Positions 51,117 to 62,482 of a DNA stretch of 64,000 nt are shown piece after piece. Each line of letters starts with the position of its first letter. The stretch's first letter is position 1. The DNA is from Amaranthus tricolor (Eukaryota; Streptophyta; Magnoliopsida; Caryophyllales; Amaranthaceae). The position numbers and the translations under genes are program-made. The DNA lies in contig NC_080056.1 of assembly GCF_026212465.1 (NCBI RefSeq), forward strand, positions 4,757,810 to 4,821,809, written 5' to 3'. Under the pieces are notes generated by a model. The model did no database searches. It was not told where the DNA came from and was given only the letters and a program-made list of their open reading frames with translations.

Positions 51117-51659
51117 TATTGAGTTCACAAAAGTTCAATTCAAATGTTCAACAACTCAAATTAATTCATCCGGAAGCACAAACGTAAGCAATGACGAAAT
51201 CAAAAGTATCATTCAAATGTTCAACAACTCAAATTAATTCATCGGGAAGCACAAACGTAAGCAATGACGAAATCAAAAGCATCTCCAACAGTAATTCAAA
51301 GCATCTTCAACAGTAAAGCATCTCCAACAGTGATTCAAAGCATCTTCAACAGTAAAGCATCTTCAATAGTAATTCAAAGCATCTTCTACAGTATTATAGT
51401 GTAACTTTAATAATTATGTTTGTACTATTTCTCTTTAATTTCTTATTGGAAGAGCAGATTGCACCTTATCTCTTCCTTTGTGTATAAATAAAGTGTCTAG
51501 CTCTAAGATGAGAGCATCCTGTAATTTTCTTTTGTTTAAGTCTTATCTCAAATAAATCTAACTTTCTTTACTTATCTTATTATTATCAATTATATAATAA
51601 GATTTATATCCACAAAACTATTAAATTATTTTCTCTATCGATCCTGTACTCCCTATTGG
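51117..51659 (+). promoter_or_regulatory. Viral intergenic region at the virus-host junction
   Basis: Complete promoter/poly(A) block (TATA at 51483) with G at 51244 next to the second as-1-like motif and C at 51618. It ends TCCCTATTGG at 51659, followed by non-viral TTTAGACTTTC. Transcription from it would run into host DNA, although the poly(A) signal at 51551 lies close downstream. Confidence 0.8.
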
Positions 51660-51807
51660 TTTAGACTTTCTTGATCATAGATACACTGTTGTTGCTGAAC
51701 TCTTTTACTGGGAACAATCTCGTTGCTTCTTTACTTCTGCTGGGAACACCTTAATGATTCACTTCTACTGGGAACAATACTTTGACATGGCACAAATCAC
51801 AAATCAT
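51660..51807. other. Host flank next to the viral array, unassigned
   Basis: Non-viral sequence with three spaced copies of a CTGGGAACA motif (about 51708, 51741 and 51767). No open frame or recognisable element was found. It is the only virus-host boundary in the window. Confidence 0.5.
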
Positions 51808-51965
51808 ACCATATATTTTAATGATAATCTTTGTATTGAGACGAATAAAATAAAATTTCACTTAACTATATTTTAACTTATAAATTAAGTACAAAATACA
51901 CATAAAAAGTGATTAATAAATAATAACTAAAAAATAAATGGGACAAGTAGGAAGTATGTATTTGT
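51808..51965. mobile_element. Partial Stowaway-like MITE
   Basis: This segment resembles the right half of the element at 54011-54275: both contain AATCTTTRTATTGAGAYGAAT, a run of AATTAAG/AAAATACA, and AAATAAATG before the terminal repeat-like end (GGACAAGTAGGAAGTATGTA here). The left half is not seen. It may be an old truncated copy. Confidence 0.45.
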
Positions 51966-52210
51966 TTAAGTTTAAGTGTCTGGAGCTTGTTGCAGTTAAC
52001 ACGTAAAGAGCAATTGAATCATCGATAAGAGTAATAATATAAATAATGTTCATTCACACTTGTCAGCATTAATAAACAGCTAATAATAATCTAAGTTAAT
52101 CCTTAATTCCTAAAAAGTGTCTAAATTTGATTGGGGCAAAAGGGCCAAAGGATATTATTTTCCAATTTTTTTAATAGGAGTACTACTTTTAATTATAGCT
52201 TCCAATTAAA

Positions 52211-52482
52211 TACTTCTTCCATTCCATATTACTTATACCAAACTAATTTTTACGCTATTCATCATTCATTCATTCTACAGTAATATACATATTTTGGTTA
52301 TTATACGAGAAAAAAACAGAGTCATGTGGAATCTTGTATAATTTATCTCGTCGCATATTTTCATAATATCAAATTTTTATAATTTTTAGTTACGATTAAC
52401 TCTAGATATAAACGATCGACAAATACATTGATTTGCGTAAAAATACATTTAGTACAATTATTTTGAAACGGAGGAAGTGTTA
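52211..52482. mobile_element. Degenerate Stowaway-like MITE
   Basis: The ends TACTTCTTCCATTCCATATT and (reversed) CACTTCCTCCGTTTCAAAAT are imperfect inverted repeats of the plant Stowaway type (consensus like CTCCCTCCGTTYC). TA dinucleotides lie at both edges and the interior is AT-rich without coding potential. Boundaries are approximate. Confidence 0.5.
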
Positions 52483-52859
52483 ATATACTCACTTGTCCCA
52501 AGATATTATCTCAGTAGACAATTGCACGAATATTAAGAAAATTGTACCGATATTAAAATTATGTGCATGTAAGTAACAATAAAAGAAAATTAAAACAAAT
52601 ATGTTTATAAAAACTAGAGAAAGTGTTGGCGATGTAGTTCAAAATAGAAATATCGTAAAGTAAAAAGAAAGACTAATAAGAAACTCAATTTCTCATAATT
52701 TATTAATTAGGCTATTCATGCATGAAACGCGTTTCACGTTGAGATTGTTTCATACAATAATTTGGAAAGTACGTTTATTTTCTAAAAAATGCTTCATTTT
52801 TGGAAAAATTTGAACAAAATAAGCAAAAATGCATGAAAAAATCATCAAAATAGGTATGG
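52483..52859. other. AT-rich intergenic stretch, nothing recognised
   Basis: No open frame, RNA gene or clear repeat was identified. Homopolymer A/T runs are common towards the right end, where the foldback repeat begins. Confidence 0.5.
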
Positions 52860-53240
52860 GAGAAACTTAATTCCCAAAATAAGCACATTAATCTCCGAAC
52901 CTAAGTTAGGAGGTTGTTCGCTGTTACTAACAGCGGATGGTATTTTGGGTAGACTTTTTTACTCAATTTAAGTAATTGGTCGCTGTTAGTAACAACGGGC
53001 CATATGCGAACAAAAAAAGTGGTTAAAGTATATGGAAAACAATTTTCCGTTGTTATTAACAGCGTGCCATTACACATCCAAAAGTCAACAAAAGTTAAAA
53101 AAGTCAACTCAATCGCCCCATGTTAGTTAGAGCGGGCGATTGCTTGGGTGACTTTTTTGACTCAGTTTTAATAATTGTCCGCTATTACTAACAACGAACA
53201 AACTCCATACCTTAACACTGGGCTAAAAGTTCTTATTTTG
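52860..53240. repeat. Degenerate foldback repeat with TGTTCGCTGTTA modules
   Basis: Imperfect palindromic modules of the type TCGCTGTTACTAACAGCG occur near 52918, 52980, 53048, 53115 and 53180. CCCAAAATAAG near the left edge is mirrored by CTTATTTTGGG near the right edge. Between modules there are repeated ACTTTTTTGACTCA-like stretches. It looks like an older relative of the element at 53379-53853. Boundaries are uncertain. Confidence 0.5.
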
Positions 53241-53378
53241 GGAAATATATTTTTTAAATATTTATTTTGAGATTTTTTTTATATAATTTTACTTAGTTAC
53301 TTTAAATTTTCTCAATTTTGAACAAATGATGATGCATATTCAGGTACTATACAAGGCCCATATTCCTTATTTGTTTGT

Positions 53379-53853
53379 AAATTTAAAATGATTAAGACAA
53401 ATTATCAATAAAATGAACCAATTAAGATAAGTTTAAACTTATTTTCAAAAATAAGCAAAATTTTAAAATCTGTGGTTTGGGGCTGTTCACAGTTAGTAAC
53501 TGCGAACAAGTCAAAAAAAAACACAATAGCTGTTCGCAGTTACTAACTGCGAACAACTTTGACTTTTTTTGACCTGTTCGCAGTTAGTAACTGCGAACAA
53601 CTAGCTTCAAAAATACGCACAGCAGCTTCCACCGTGAACAGGTCAAACTGCGAACGTGTAAAAAAAAAGTCAAAGTTATTCGCAGTTTGTAACTGCGAGC
53701 AATTATTTTGTTTTTTTAACCTATTCGCAGTTACTAACTGCGAACAGCCCCAAACTATAAGTTTGGGAATTTCACGCTTACTTTTGGAAATAAGTTGAAA
53801 TTTATCTTATTTAGTTCATTTTGTTGATAATTTGTCTTAATCATTTCAAATTT
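53379..53853. repeat. 475-bp foldback (MITE-like) element of palindromic modules
   Basis: The two halves are long inverted repeats. The left end AAATTTAAAATGATTAAGAC mirrors the right end (reverse complement AAATTTGAAATGATTAAGAC), and the match continues through ACAAATTATCAA, AAAATGAAC and GTTTGGGGCTGTTC for roughly 130 bp per side. Inside are five copies of a near-palindrome GTTCGCAGTTASTAACTGCG (near 53485, 53533, 53577, 53681 and 53723). There is no coding capacity. The RNA would form a long hairpin. The target duplication is not clear. Confidence 0.7.
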
Positions 53854-54010
53854 TCTATAAAATAAATCAATCAGGCTTGGGCCTAGGCCTTAACTGTATT
53901 GGAGTTGAGCTTTTCATCCTCAACTTTAAAATCCTGCTTCATCATAGAAGTATAGTGTAACCCATTGCATGCTATTAATATAATAAGACCATCTTATGGT
54001 AAGATATACA

Positions 54011-54275
54011 TATACTCTATCCAATTTATTGACAAGGGGATTTTTGCTTTTCCACGCTATCCAATGTATCTATTCGATACTTAATATCTATTGTTATATA
54101 TAACAAATTATTATAAAAAGTAGATACCTATAATCTTTATATTGAGATGAATCAAACAAGATCTCACTTGACAATGTTTTAATTTATATATTAAGAATAA
54201 AATACAATTAAAGAGTATTAAGTGAATAGTGTCAAAAAATAAATGTCCACTTTTCAGTGAATTGGAGGGAGTATA
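54011..54275. mobile_element. Stowaway-like MITE
   Basis: The imperfect terminal inverted repeats TACTCTATCCAATTTATTGA and (reversed) TACTCCCTCCAATTCACTGA are flanked by TA on both sides. It is about 265 bp long and AT-rich, which fits a non-autonomous Tc1/mariner (Stowaway) element. The interior right half matches the remnant at 51808-51965. Confidence 0.6.
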
Positions 54276-55113
54276 TTCAAATTTTAAAGTAACTCTTTTA
54301 AACGACTAAAGTAAATATTTTATCATCTAAAGTGTTAATTTAATAGCCAAAGTGGGTATTTTAAAAAGGAAGAGATATTTACAAGATCATGAATAATGTA
54401 AGAGTAAGGTTTACAATTTTAGTGGAAAATTATAAAAGTCGTTTGTTTAACATAAGAACTACTAATTTCTTATGAGATTTGCTAACTCCTCGAAATTTAT
54501 TCCTTTGTTAAATTCCTAAGAATATAGAAAAGTTGTTTTTTGACAAAAGAAAATTTCAATACCATAAAAATTTTAAATAATTATGGCATTATCATCGACT
54601 AAATACAAAAGACTTCCTTTACTGTTTTCTCATAGCATATAAAAAACAGAGTTTTCTATAAAGAATAAGAGTGAACTTAGGATAATTTTAAACGTATTTC
54701 TTTATACTTTAAATTTCTAAATTGTATATAAATCATGCTTATGTTTAAAATCTGAATTTTAATTTATTTTTTTTGAATAGTTTATTGTCATTGTTAAAAA
54801 AACATTGTTAAAAAAAATGGTCTGTTATTAAAAATACAAAATCTTTTTCAAATCATGAAAACATTAATAAACTTAGTAGATAATGAAAATAGCTTAATTG
54901 TTCTTAACAATTTTTAAGGTAACAATACTTAAAATAATTCCTAAATGAAGCTTCAAATCATAAGTTATAAATAAATAGATTTTAGCTCCTTAATCGAAAA
55001 TAAGCTAAGGTCAACATTCCAGTAACATTTTAAATATATAAAATGATAACACTTAAATTAATTTACTTAAAGTTTACTTTCAAAATATCTCAAAAATAAA
55101 GCAATACTATACA
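54276..55113. other. AT-rich intergenic stretch, nothing recognised
   Basis: Very AT-rich, with no long open frame, no RNA gene and no clear terminal repeats. I can assign nothing here. Confidence 0.5.
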
Positions 55114-55118
55114 ATTTA

Positions 55119-55307
55119 TATTGGAATGGTTTATCCCACATTGACAAATTAAAGATGTGTGCACACTTTATAAGCTAACAGAGACCTTCTTCCCATTGCC
55201 ATATGATTTTGGGATGGTATATATCTCCTTGACTTATGAAGTGTGTGCATCTCGTGTTTTCCCCAATAATATGCTGTCATTCACAATAAGTCCAGCTCAA
55301 TTTAATA
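55119..55307 (+). repeat. Left LTR of the TRIM-like element
   Basis: Matches the right LTR at GGTTTATYCC, GTGTGCACACTTTATARGCTAA, TTCCCATTGCCATAT, GATTTTGGGATGRTATAT, ACTTATGAAGTGTGTGCA and CACAATAA. Its ends are TA...TA, degraded from TG...CA. Confidence 0.7.
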
Positions 55308-55515
55308 TGGTATTCGAGCCAATGATTCGATCAAAAATTAAAAATGATAGGTCCGAAAAGAACAACATTCCTACCCTAATTGATTACTCCCACATGCAAA
55401 CATAACGGGGGTTCGCATGTGAGGGGGGTTGTTGGATGGTTTATTCCTCATCGACAAATTAAATATGGTGTGCACACTTTATAGGCTAATAGAGACCTTT
55501 TTCCCATTGCCATAT

Positions 55516-58500
55516 TGTAACAGACTCGAAATTTCTCTTTAATCATCCGATTAATTTTTTTGTTCGATAAATTCTTAATTCATAATCCCTAAACTCCAAT
55601 TTAATTTAGTCATCATATATAATTTTATTTCTCGAGATGTAATTCTTATATTCAATTTTATATTCCCTTAAAATTTCAATACGTGTCCGAATTCTTTAAA
55701 TTATTTCCAACTTGAACTTTTATATTTTTAAAATATTCTTTTTGGAGCCCAAAAGTTTTAATTACTAATTTATATACTTCGAAAATTTCAAAATTATTTA
55801 ATTAACTTACGATTTTTGAAGTTTTATGTTTTAGATGCTTAATTCCTAATTAATTCCGTTCACAATTGTTTTAACGACTTTAACATTTTCACTTAAACTA
55901 TTTAAAACTAGTATAATTATAATACTAAATTTAATTACACTTTTAAGCTTGTTTTTACACCTAAACTAATCCTAACTACCTAAAACTAATTAGTCAAAAC
56001 CTACCCATATTCTTTTTATTACTTATTTACTTACATAAGTAAGTTTGAAAAGAAATCAAACTTCATCCTTACCATCATGTTGGATGGTTATGGGTGAGAT
56101 ATGGAACCATGATTTTTTTTATTTTTTTTATCCAAATATTATAAGATCTTGTCCGATAAATATTTTTGTTATATACTAGCGATTTTCCTAACATTCAACC
56201 TTGCAAACTTAAAACAAAACTCACCTAAAATATATCATTCTAGTTATGTTATATTAAGGAATTAAGTCATCTACTTTTCTTCCATTTGCTCCTAATTTCA
56301 CTTTATTATATCATATACTAATTTCCTAAAATTAATTAGTTGAAGAAAATGAAGAAGAAGAAGCATGGTTGGATATAATTTTGGGTACTTGAAAATCATC
56401 ACTTTGGGGTTTTGGGCTTGGAACATTGGAGCTTGGAAGATCACACATTCACACTATTCATTTTCCTAATTAGTATTTAGTATTAATCCTTAGTGGTAGT
56501 ATGGTATAATTTTTTACCCTACTTTTTATGTGGAAATTTTACATCATATTTACTTTATAATATGTAAAGTACGAAATATATGGGGCATGATTAATTAGGG
56601 AAATTGGTTGATGAATTTATGATTACGTTTATACTAAGTATGTTATGCTAAAAGTATTGTTAGTATGTTGTTTAATAAATTTTGAACATGTTAGAAAGTT
56701 GGGTGGATTATTATGCTCTAACTAAAATTAAGTTTTACTTATATATAAATTTGTGTTAGTATGTATATGGGTTACCTGTTATATTAGGAATGTTATTATA
56801 ATTAAATATGTTTATGCTAGAATTTATTTTTTAATATGTTTATGTTAGTTTTAAATAATTTTAATAAGTTGTGAGTAGTTTTTATGAACATGTTGTATTA
56901 ACCAGGATTATATTTAAAAAGTTGTTATTAGAATTTATTTGATATTTATGTTATTGAATTTTCAAGTTATTGTGTTGAAGTTTTTATTTTTTTAGTGATT
57001 ATGTTAATTATTTAAACTTGGGATATACTACAATAAAATAATTTAAGTTGTTTATAAGTGGAAAATACTCCAAAAGTAACCTAGGTCATTTGACCATATT
57101 AGTTTATATAAAAAAATAATTTAATTATATAAGTTACTAAGTATCCATAATAAGATTAAAATATATTTGTGAATAACTTTTTATAAGCAATTAAAGTGTT
57201 TCCTTGAATATATAAGAAATTATAATAAAGATAACTTTTATGATATTAAATAAACTAGTCGTACAAAATAATTTTTTTTAGTTTACTATTTGAGCAAAAG
57301 TTTATGTACAAAGATGTAAAAGTACTTTTAGAAATTTGTCTCTTAAATTATGAGTGAAATATTGATTTTTATGAAAATATATATAAAAAAAAAGTTTTAC
57401 CCGTTTTATATCTAAATCATTGATTTTCGTGAAAATTATAAAGTTTACTTAAAATAATGATTTTTCTGAAGTTTTAAAGTTTTACTTGCTTTACAACTAA
57501 AAATATTGAATTTTCGTAAAATTACAAAGTTTACTTGAAATATTGATTTTTGTGAAAAATTTGTAAGTGTCACTCTGTTTTTATAACTAGAGATATTAAT
57601 TATTGAGAAGTTCCAAATTTTATGATTATTTGCTAAAATATTTATCTTTTTGTAAACTTAATAAAGTTACTTGTTTCCCTAAAACTTGAAACGTTGACTT
57701 TTGTGAAATTGTTGGATTTGAAAAACTTATCTTGAGATTACAATTTAACTTGGAGTTATAAATAAAATAATTAATTATCCGAAAAGAATAAGTTGTATTG
57801 ATTCTAAGTTAGGTAATATCGATTTTAGGAGTTTATTTCAAGAAAAATAAAATTTATTAGCTACTAGTAGAAAATATTAAAGTGGAGACTATTAAATATT
57901 AAATATTAAAGTGGAGACTATTAATAAAATAAGTAAAACTTTTGGTGATAAATGAGGAAACTATTAAATATAGAGTGATAAATAAAATATAATGAGTAAA
58001 GATTAATTTATAAACTACAAGGGCCTAAAGATAAAATTTAAGTCTATAGTAGTAACTATATTAAATAAAAGAAGTTATCACCTCAGTTGAATAAAGTCAA
58101 AGTTAGCATGTAATAATGAAAATGTGATGAACTTATGTGAAATTATCTGATTATTGGTTGAATGACCCTGATAGTAAGGTAATGTCGAACCATGGACCGG
58201 CATGTAAAGTCCCGGCGCCCGTGTTAGCTGGCACGTATAAATGCGGTGTTAGACAGGGGGTTAGCTACCTATCCTGTAGAAGCTCGAGCATAAACATTGG
58301 CGGGGTGATGACCCCCACCGCAGTTAGATATAGGGCTTTGGCCCTAATCTAGCCAGACCCTTACATATATCAGCTGTCATATTGTTGCGCTTGCTTGTTG
58401 ATCAATGATAAACTTGATTAGTGTTGATGCATGGTACAGTTATGAGTATTAATCAAATGAACTTACTTAATGATATCTTAGAAGTGGCAGTAACATACTT

Positions 58501-59015
58501 CTGTCAGAATCGAGAATGGTATCTTAATGACTTAAAAGTATGGAACAGAAAAAGAATATGGTAAAAGTATATGGTGGTGTCGATTAATTATAAGTTCGTA
58601 CTTAAATTATTATTTTGCAAATGTAGCGTATAATTTTCTTATTTTGAGCTGGATAGGAAGTAATGTTTGGCGTTAAGCGCTGACCGATTCAATCGGCTGT
58701 CATTCGTATCATGGATGGCAGCATTTTGCAGGATTTAGTTCATGTTTCGATCCAGGTCGTAGAAATTACAATTTATCGAGAACTTAGTTGCTTTTTGTAT
58801 CTTTATTGACGACTTAATGATGATGTATTTTTTTCATTTTGAGAAAACAATATTTCTTATCAGATGTAATATTTTACTTTTGTTTTAAACAGTTTCAGTT
58901 TTTATGATTTAAAGTTTTTTAACAGTTCGGCATTTTGAGACTTCCCCAATATTTTTTGTATTAAACATTATTATTATATGTTAATTATGTATTGAGATTT
59001 GCCGCTCCTGTTACA
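55516..59015. mobile_element. 3.5-kb solo LTR nested in the TRIM-like element
   Basis: Begins TGTAACAG and ends CTGTTACA (8-bp perfect inverted termini, TG...CA), flanked on both sides by CATAT (55511-55515 and 59016-59020). It is exactly 3500 bp, has no primer site, no polypurine tract and no gag-pol frame, and interrupts the right LTR of the TRIM-like element. This is what unequal recombination between two long LTRs leaves; Ty3-type plant elements can have LTRs of this size. The interior has degenerate repeats of the type ATTGATTTTYGTGAAAAT (about 57360-57560) and a GC-richer patch at about 58180-58370. The strand is not determinable. Confidence 0.72.
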
Positions 59016-59130
59016 CATATGGTTTTGGGATGATATATGTATCTCCGAAACTTATGAAGTGTGTGCACTTCGTGTTTTTACTGATAATATATTGATATTC
59101 ACAATAAACTCAGCATAATTTAACAATTTA

Positions 59131-59665
59131 TAAATTGCATTTTTAGTAAAATGAGAAGAGTAAATTTTAAATGTTTCTTATTTGTAAGTTTTTTGATAAG
59201 ATATTTCTTTTATAAAGTGGCCGGTATAACATAACTCTATAAATAACATTAAAAAGGGGTTTTTTTTGGGTTTTATAATATAAAATAATAAGCTTATATA
59301 TTCTGTATATTTTCACACACAACATATTTATATAAAGAATGAAGAAAACCAACATATATGTGCTTAAATCATTATCCAATATCATAACATAATCAGATTA
59401 AGAAGGTGATTAAGATATGACTATTACAGTATAAGTCTGAAAGAAACTTATTTATTTGACACAAACTTGATATTAGAGTTGATATGTAGACTAAAATTTT
59501 TATTTAGTTGATATGTTGACTAAAATTTTTCTTGAAAATTATGAAAAAAGTCAATCTAATGGGCAACTAACAAAATAAAACAGATAGTGTACTTCATTTA
59601 CACAATAACGAGACCATTATTACAAACACTAACAAAGTATAATACCTCTATCAAATACTCATTTG

Positions 59666-59666
<1 letters not shown>
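59131..59666. other. AT-rich intergenic stretch, nothing recognised
   Basis: Noncoding sequence downstream of the host gene (which lies on the minus strand). Two similar ACTAAAATTTTTMTT segments near 59490 and 59520 form a short direct repeat. No element or gene was identified. Confidence 0.5.

Positions 59667-59751
<85 letters not shown>
59667..59751. repeat. (TA)n microsatellite
   Basis: About 42 uninterrupted TA dinucleotides just downstream (on the minus strand) of the host gene. Its length is probably variable between individuals and hard to assemble. Confidence 0.95.
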
Positions 59752-59755
<4 letters not shown>

Positions 59756-59842
59756 TACTTCCTTTGTCTCCGTCCCTTTGAGTTTGCTACTGAGTTCGAC
59801 ATTTCTCATTACAGAATGTCACTTTTATCGACAAATTCATAT

Positions 59843-61132
59843 TCATGAACCAAAGTTAAAATTGGAGCAAGTAGTCCTAAAATGCAACAATGATGAACTA
59901 AACCCAAGCCTAGAACTTGCCAAATCAAACCTCAAATAATTATCCTCCAATTGATACCCTCCAATAACAATTGTAGTCCTAGGTTTCACACCACCATCAA
60001 CAAATCCAAGGCAAATAACCCCATCATTCACTTGCACCATAGAGTTAGCCCCAGATATACTCCAATACACATCCTCATTTTGCAACACAAGATCAATTGT
60101 AGGGACTTCATACCCAAGTCTCGAGCTCGAAATCGAGCTCGAGTCATAGCACACCTTAAATGGTGCCACAGCCTTAACTTTCGACACGTTTCCCAACTCG
60201 TTCATGAACACCTCAGCCACTGCTTTGTAGATGGAACTTTCTAGAACAGTGTAAGGATCCACTGTACTGATTTTAGTCCCACCAATTCCTTGTTTGTTTA
60301 TTGACAGTAAATTTTTGTTAATGGGTACTTCTTTTTGGTTGATTTTAATGGATCTTACACCAATAAAATACTCTGCAGATTTTTCCCCTGCAAAAGAACT
60401 TCCTGCAGTGCTAACAGGATTGATTAGTAAAGGGGTGAAAGAAAAGGTTACACCAGATCCTGGGACAAGTTCATCGGGTCCATACCCGAAAAAAGCGACA
60501 CCGTTTGGGGATGAAGAAAGGCAAAGATAGAATCTTTTAACAAAACTGAAAGCAGAGGAGAATTGAGAAGGGACAGAGATTTTAGACCTTCCAAAACCAG
60601 CTATACCCTGCACTCTTTTGGGTAGGCCTTTAAGCAATGAAGTGGGTGCACAATTGAAGATGAAATTTGGTATAGATACAGCTGGACCCGAGAAAGACCC
60701 GTCTGTGGAGGAGACCCGGATAAGATCCATTGCAAGCTCACCAGAAGTGGAGGTACTAATGAAGGGGTTTTCGGGGAATAGGCCACATGTGTTGTTGTTG
60801 CAGCCTGGTCTAGCAGGAGCATTGCAAGTGCTGCAGCTGTGTGAATTGGCTAAAGAGCATTGTGCAGAGTTGCACCGAGCAGGGCGGTAAGTGGAGGAGA
60901 CGTAGTTTTTGTCGCAGTCAACCCATAAGAATTGGGCACCCAGATGGATGGTTAGAGGGACTGAGATAGGAGGGGTTCTTTGGGTTAGTGTGGTTGTGTA
61001 TTGGAGTGTTGATGGGTCTTTTGAGACTTGTAGGACAAGTGCTTTAGGTCTGAATGAAGGGGTTGATGATGTGAGGGTGAAGAGAAGAGAAGATATGAGG
61101 AGAAGGTGGTGGAAGAAGGATATGAAAGTCAT
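59843..61132 (-). CDS. Secreted inhibitor-type aspartic-protease-like protein (XEGIP/EDGP/basic 7S globulin family)
   Basis: This intronless 429-codon gene begins at the ATG at 61132-61130, with TATAAAT about 45 bp upstream. Residues 1-23 form a hydrophobic signal peptide (FISFFHHLLLISSLLFTL). The rest has the pepsin-like two-lobe layout of plant endoglucanase inhibitors: LWVDCD; a Cys-rich insert (CNSAQC...CSTC...PGCNNNTCG); GIAGFGRSKISVPSQ; FYLCL; and late cysteines in FKVCYDS and VICLGF. Both catalytic Asp-Thr/Ser-Gly motifs are lost: the first reads IHLGAQ and the second STVDPYT. It should therefore be non-proteolytic and act in the apoplast as an inhibitor of microbial xyloglucanases, or as a storage- or receptor-like protein. 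The family assignment is firm; the target is inferred. A broken paralogue lies about 3 kb upstream on the same strand. Confidence 0.92.
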   Translation of the reverse strand: MTFISFFHHLLLISSLLFTLTSSTPSFRPKALVLQVSKDPSTLQYTTTLTQRTPPISVPLTIHLGAQFLWVDCDKNYVSSTYRPARCNSAQCSLANSHSCSTCNAPARPGCNNNTCGLFPENPFISTSTSGELAMDLIRVSSTDGSFSGPAVSIPNFIFNCAPTSLLKGLPKRVQGIAGFGRSKISVPSQFSSAFSFVKRFYLCLSSSPNGVAFFGYGPDELVPGSGVTFSFTPLLINPVSTAGSSFAGEKSAEYFIGVRSIKINQKEVPINKNLLSINKQGIGGTKISTVDPYTVLESSIYKAVAEVFMNELGNVSKVKAVAPFKVCYDSSSISSSRLGYEVPTIDLVLQNEDVYWSISGANSMVQVNDGVICLGFVDGGVKPRTTIVIGGYQLEDNYLRFDLASSRLGFSSSLLHFRTTCSNFNFGS

Positions 61133-61176
61133 GATTTGTTGTAGGTGATGTGATGAAATGGTGTAGAAGTTGATTG

Positions 61177-61183
61177 ATTTATA
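61177..61183 (-). promoter_or_regulatory. TATA box of the inhibitor gene
   Basis: TATAAAT on the minus strand, about 45 bp before the ATG, leaving a very short 5' leader. The leader is CA-rich (ATCACATCACCTACAACAAA), as is common for plant 5' leaders. Confidence 0.6.
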
Positions 61184-61189
61184 AGGGTG

Positions 61190-62482
<1,293 letters not shown>

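Larger units (their letters stand above)
44126..51659 (+). mobile_element. Last full-length endogenous unit, ending at the host junction
   Basis: This is a full-length unit plus the TGG of the next primer site, after which host DNA begins (51660). It carries one extra A in ORF1 (run of eight A at 48512-48519; seven elsewhere) and two unique substitutions in its intergenic block (G at 51244, C at 51618). It is the most diverged copy in the array, though still nearly identical. Confidence 0.92.
55119..59125 (+). mobile_element. TRIM-like miniature LTR retroelement, split by a nested insertion
   Basis: Two direct repeats of about 190 bp surround only 122 bp of internal sequence. LTR1 is 55119-55307; LTR2 is 55430-55515 plus 59021-59125. 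Directly after LTR1 is TGGTATTCGAGCC (55308-55320), a slightly degraded tRNA-Met primer site. Directly before LTR2 is a purine tract (GAGGGGGG at 55421). The element is flanked by ATTTA on both sides (55114-55118 and 59126-59130), a 5-bp target duplication. It has no coding region, as expected for terminal-repeat retrotransposons in miniature. The first LTR starts TA instead of TG, a sign of age. Confidence 0.75.

Noticed and set aside
1..51659. Ty3 or Ty1 LTR retrotransposon array
   Set aside because: The protease-RT-RNase H order could suggest Ty3, but there is no integrase and no LTR, and there is a 30K-type movement protein and a caulimovirid promoter/primer layout. The repeats are whole genome units.
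55157..55405. Short open frame in the TRIM-like element
   Set aside because: It spans the LTR, primer-like site and internal spacer, so it cannot be a conserved gene.
58137..58352. Possible small gene in a GC-richer patch
   Set aside because: It lies inside the solo LTR, has no start context or homologous motif, and the patch is better explained as LTR regulatory sequence.
59951..61148. Plus-strand open frames opposite the inhibitor gene
   Set aside because: They are antisense shadows of a well-supported minus-strand gene with signal peptide and family motifs.
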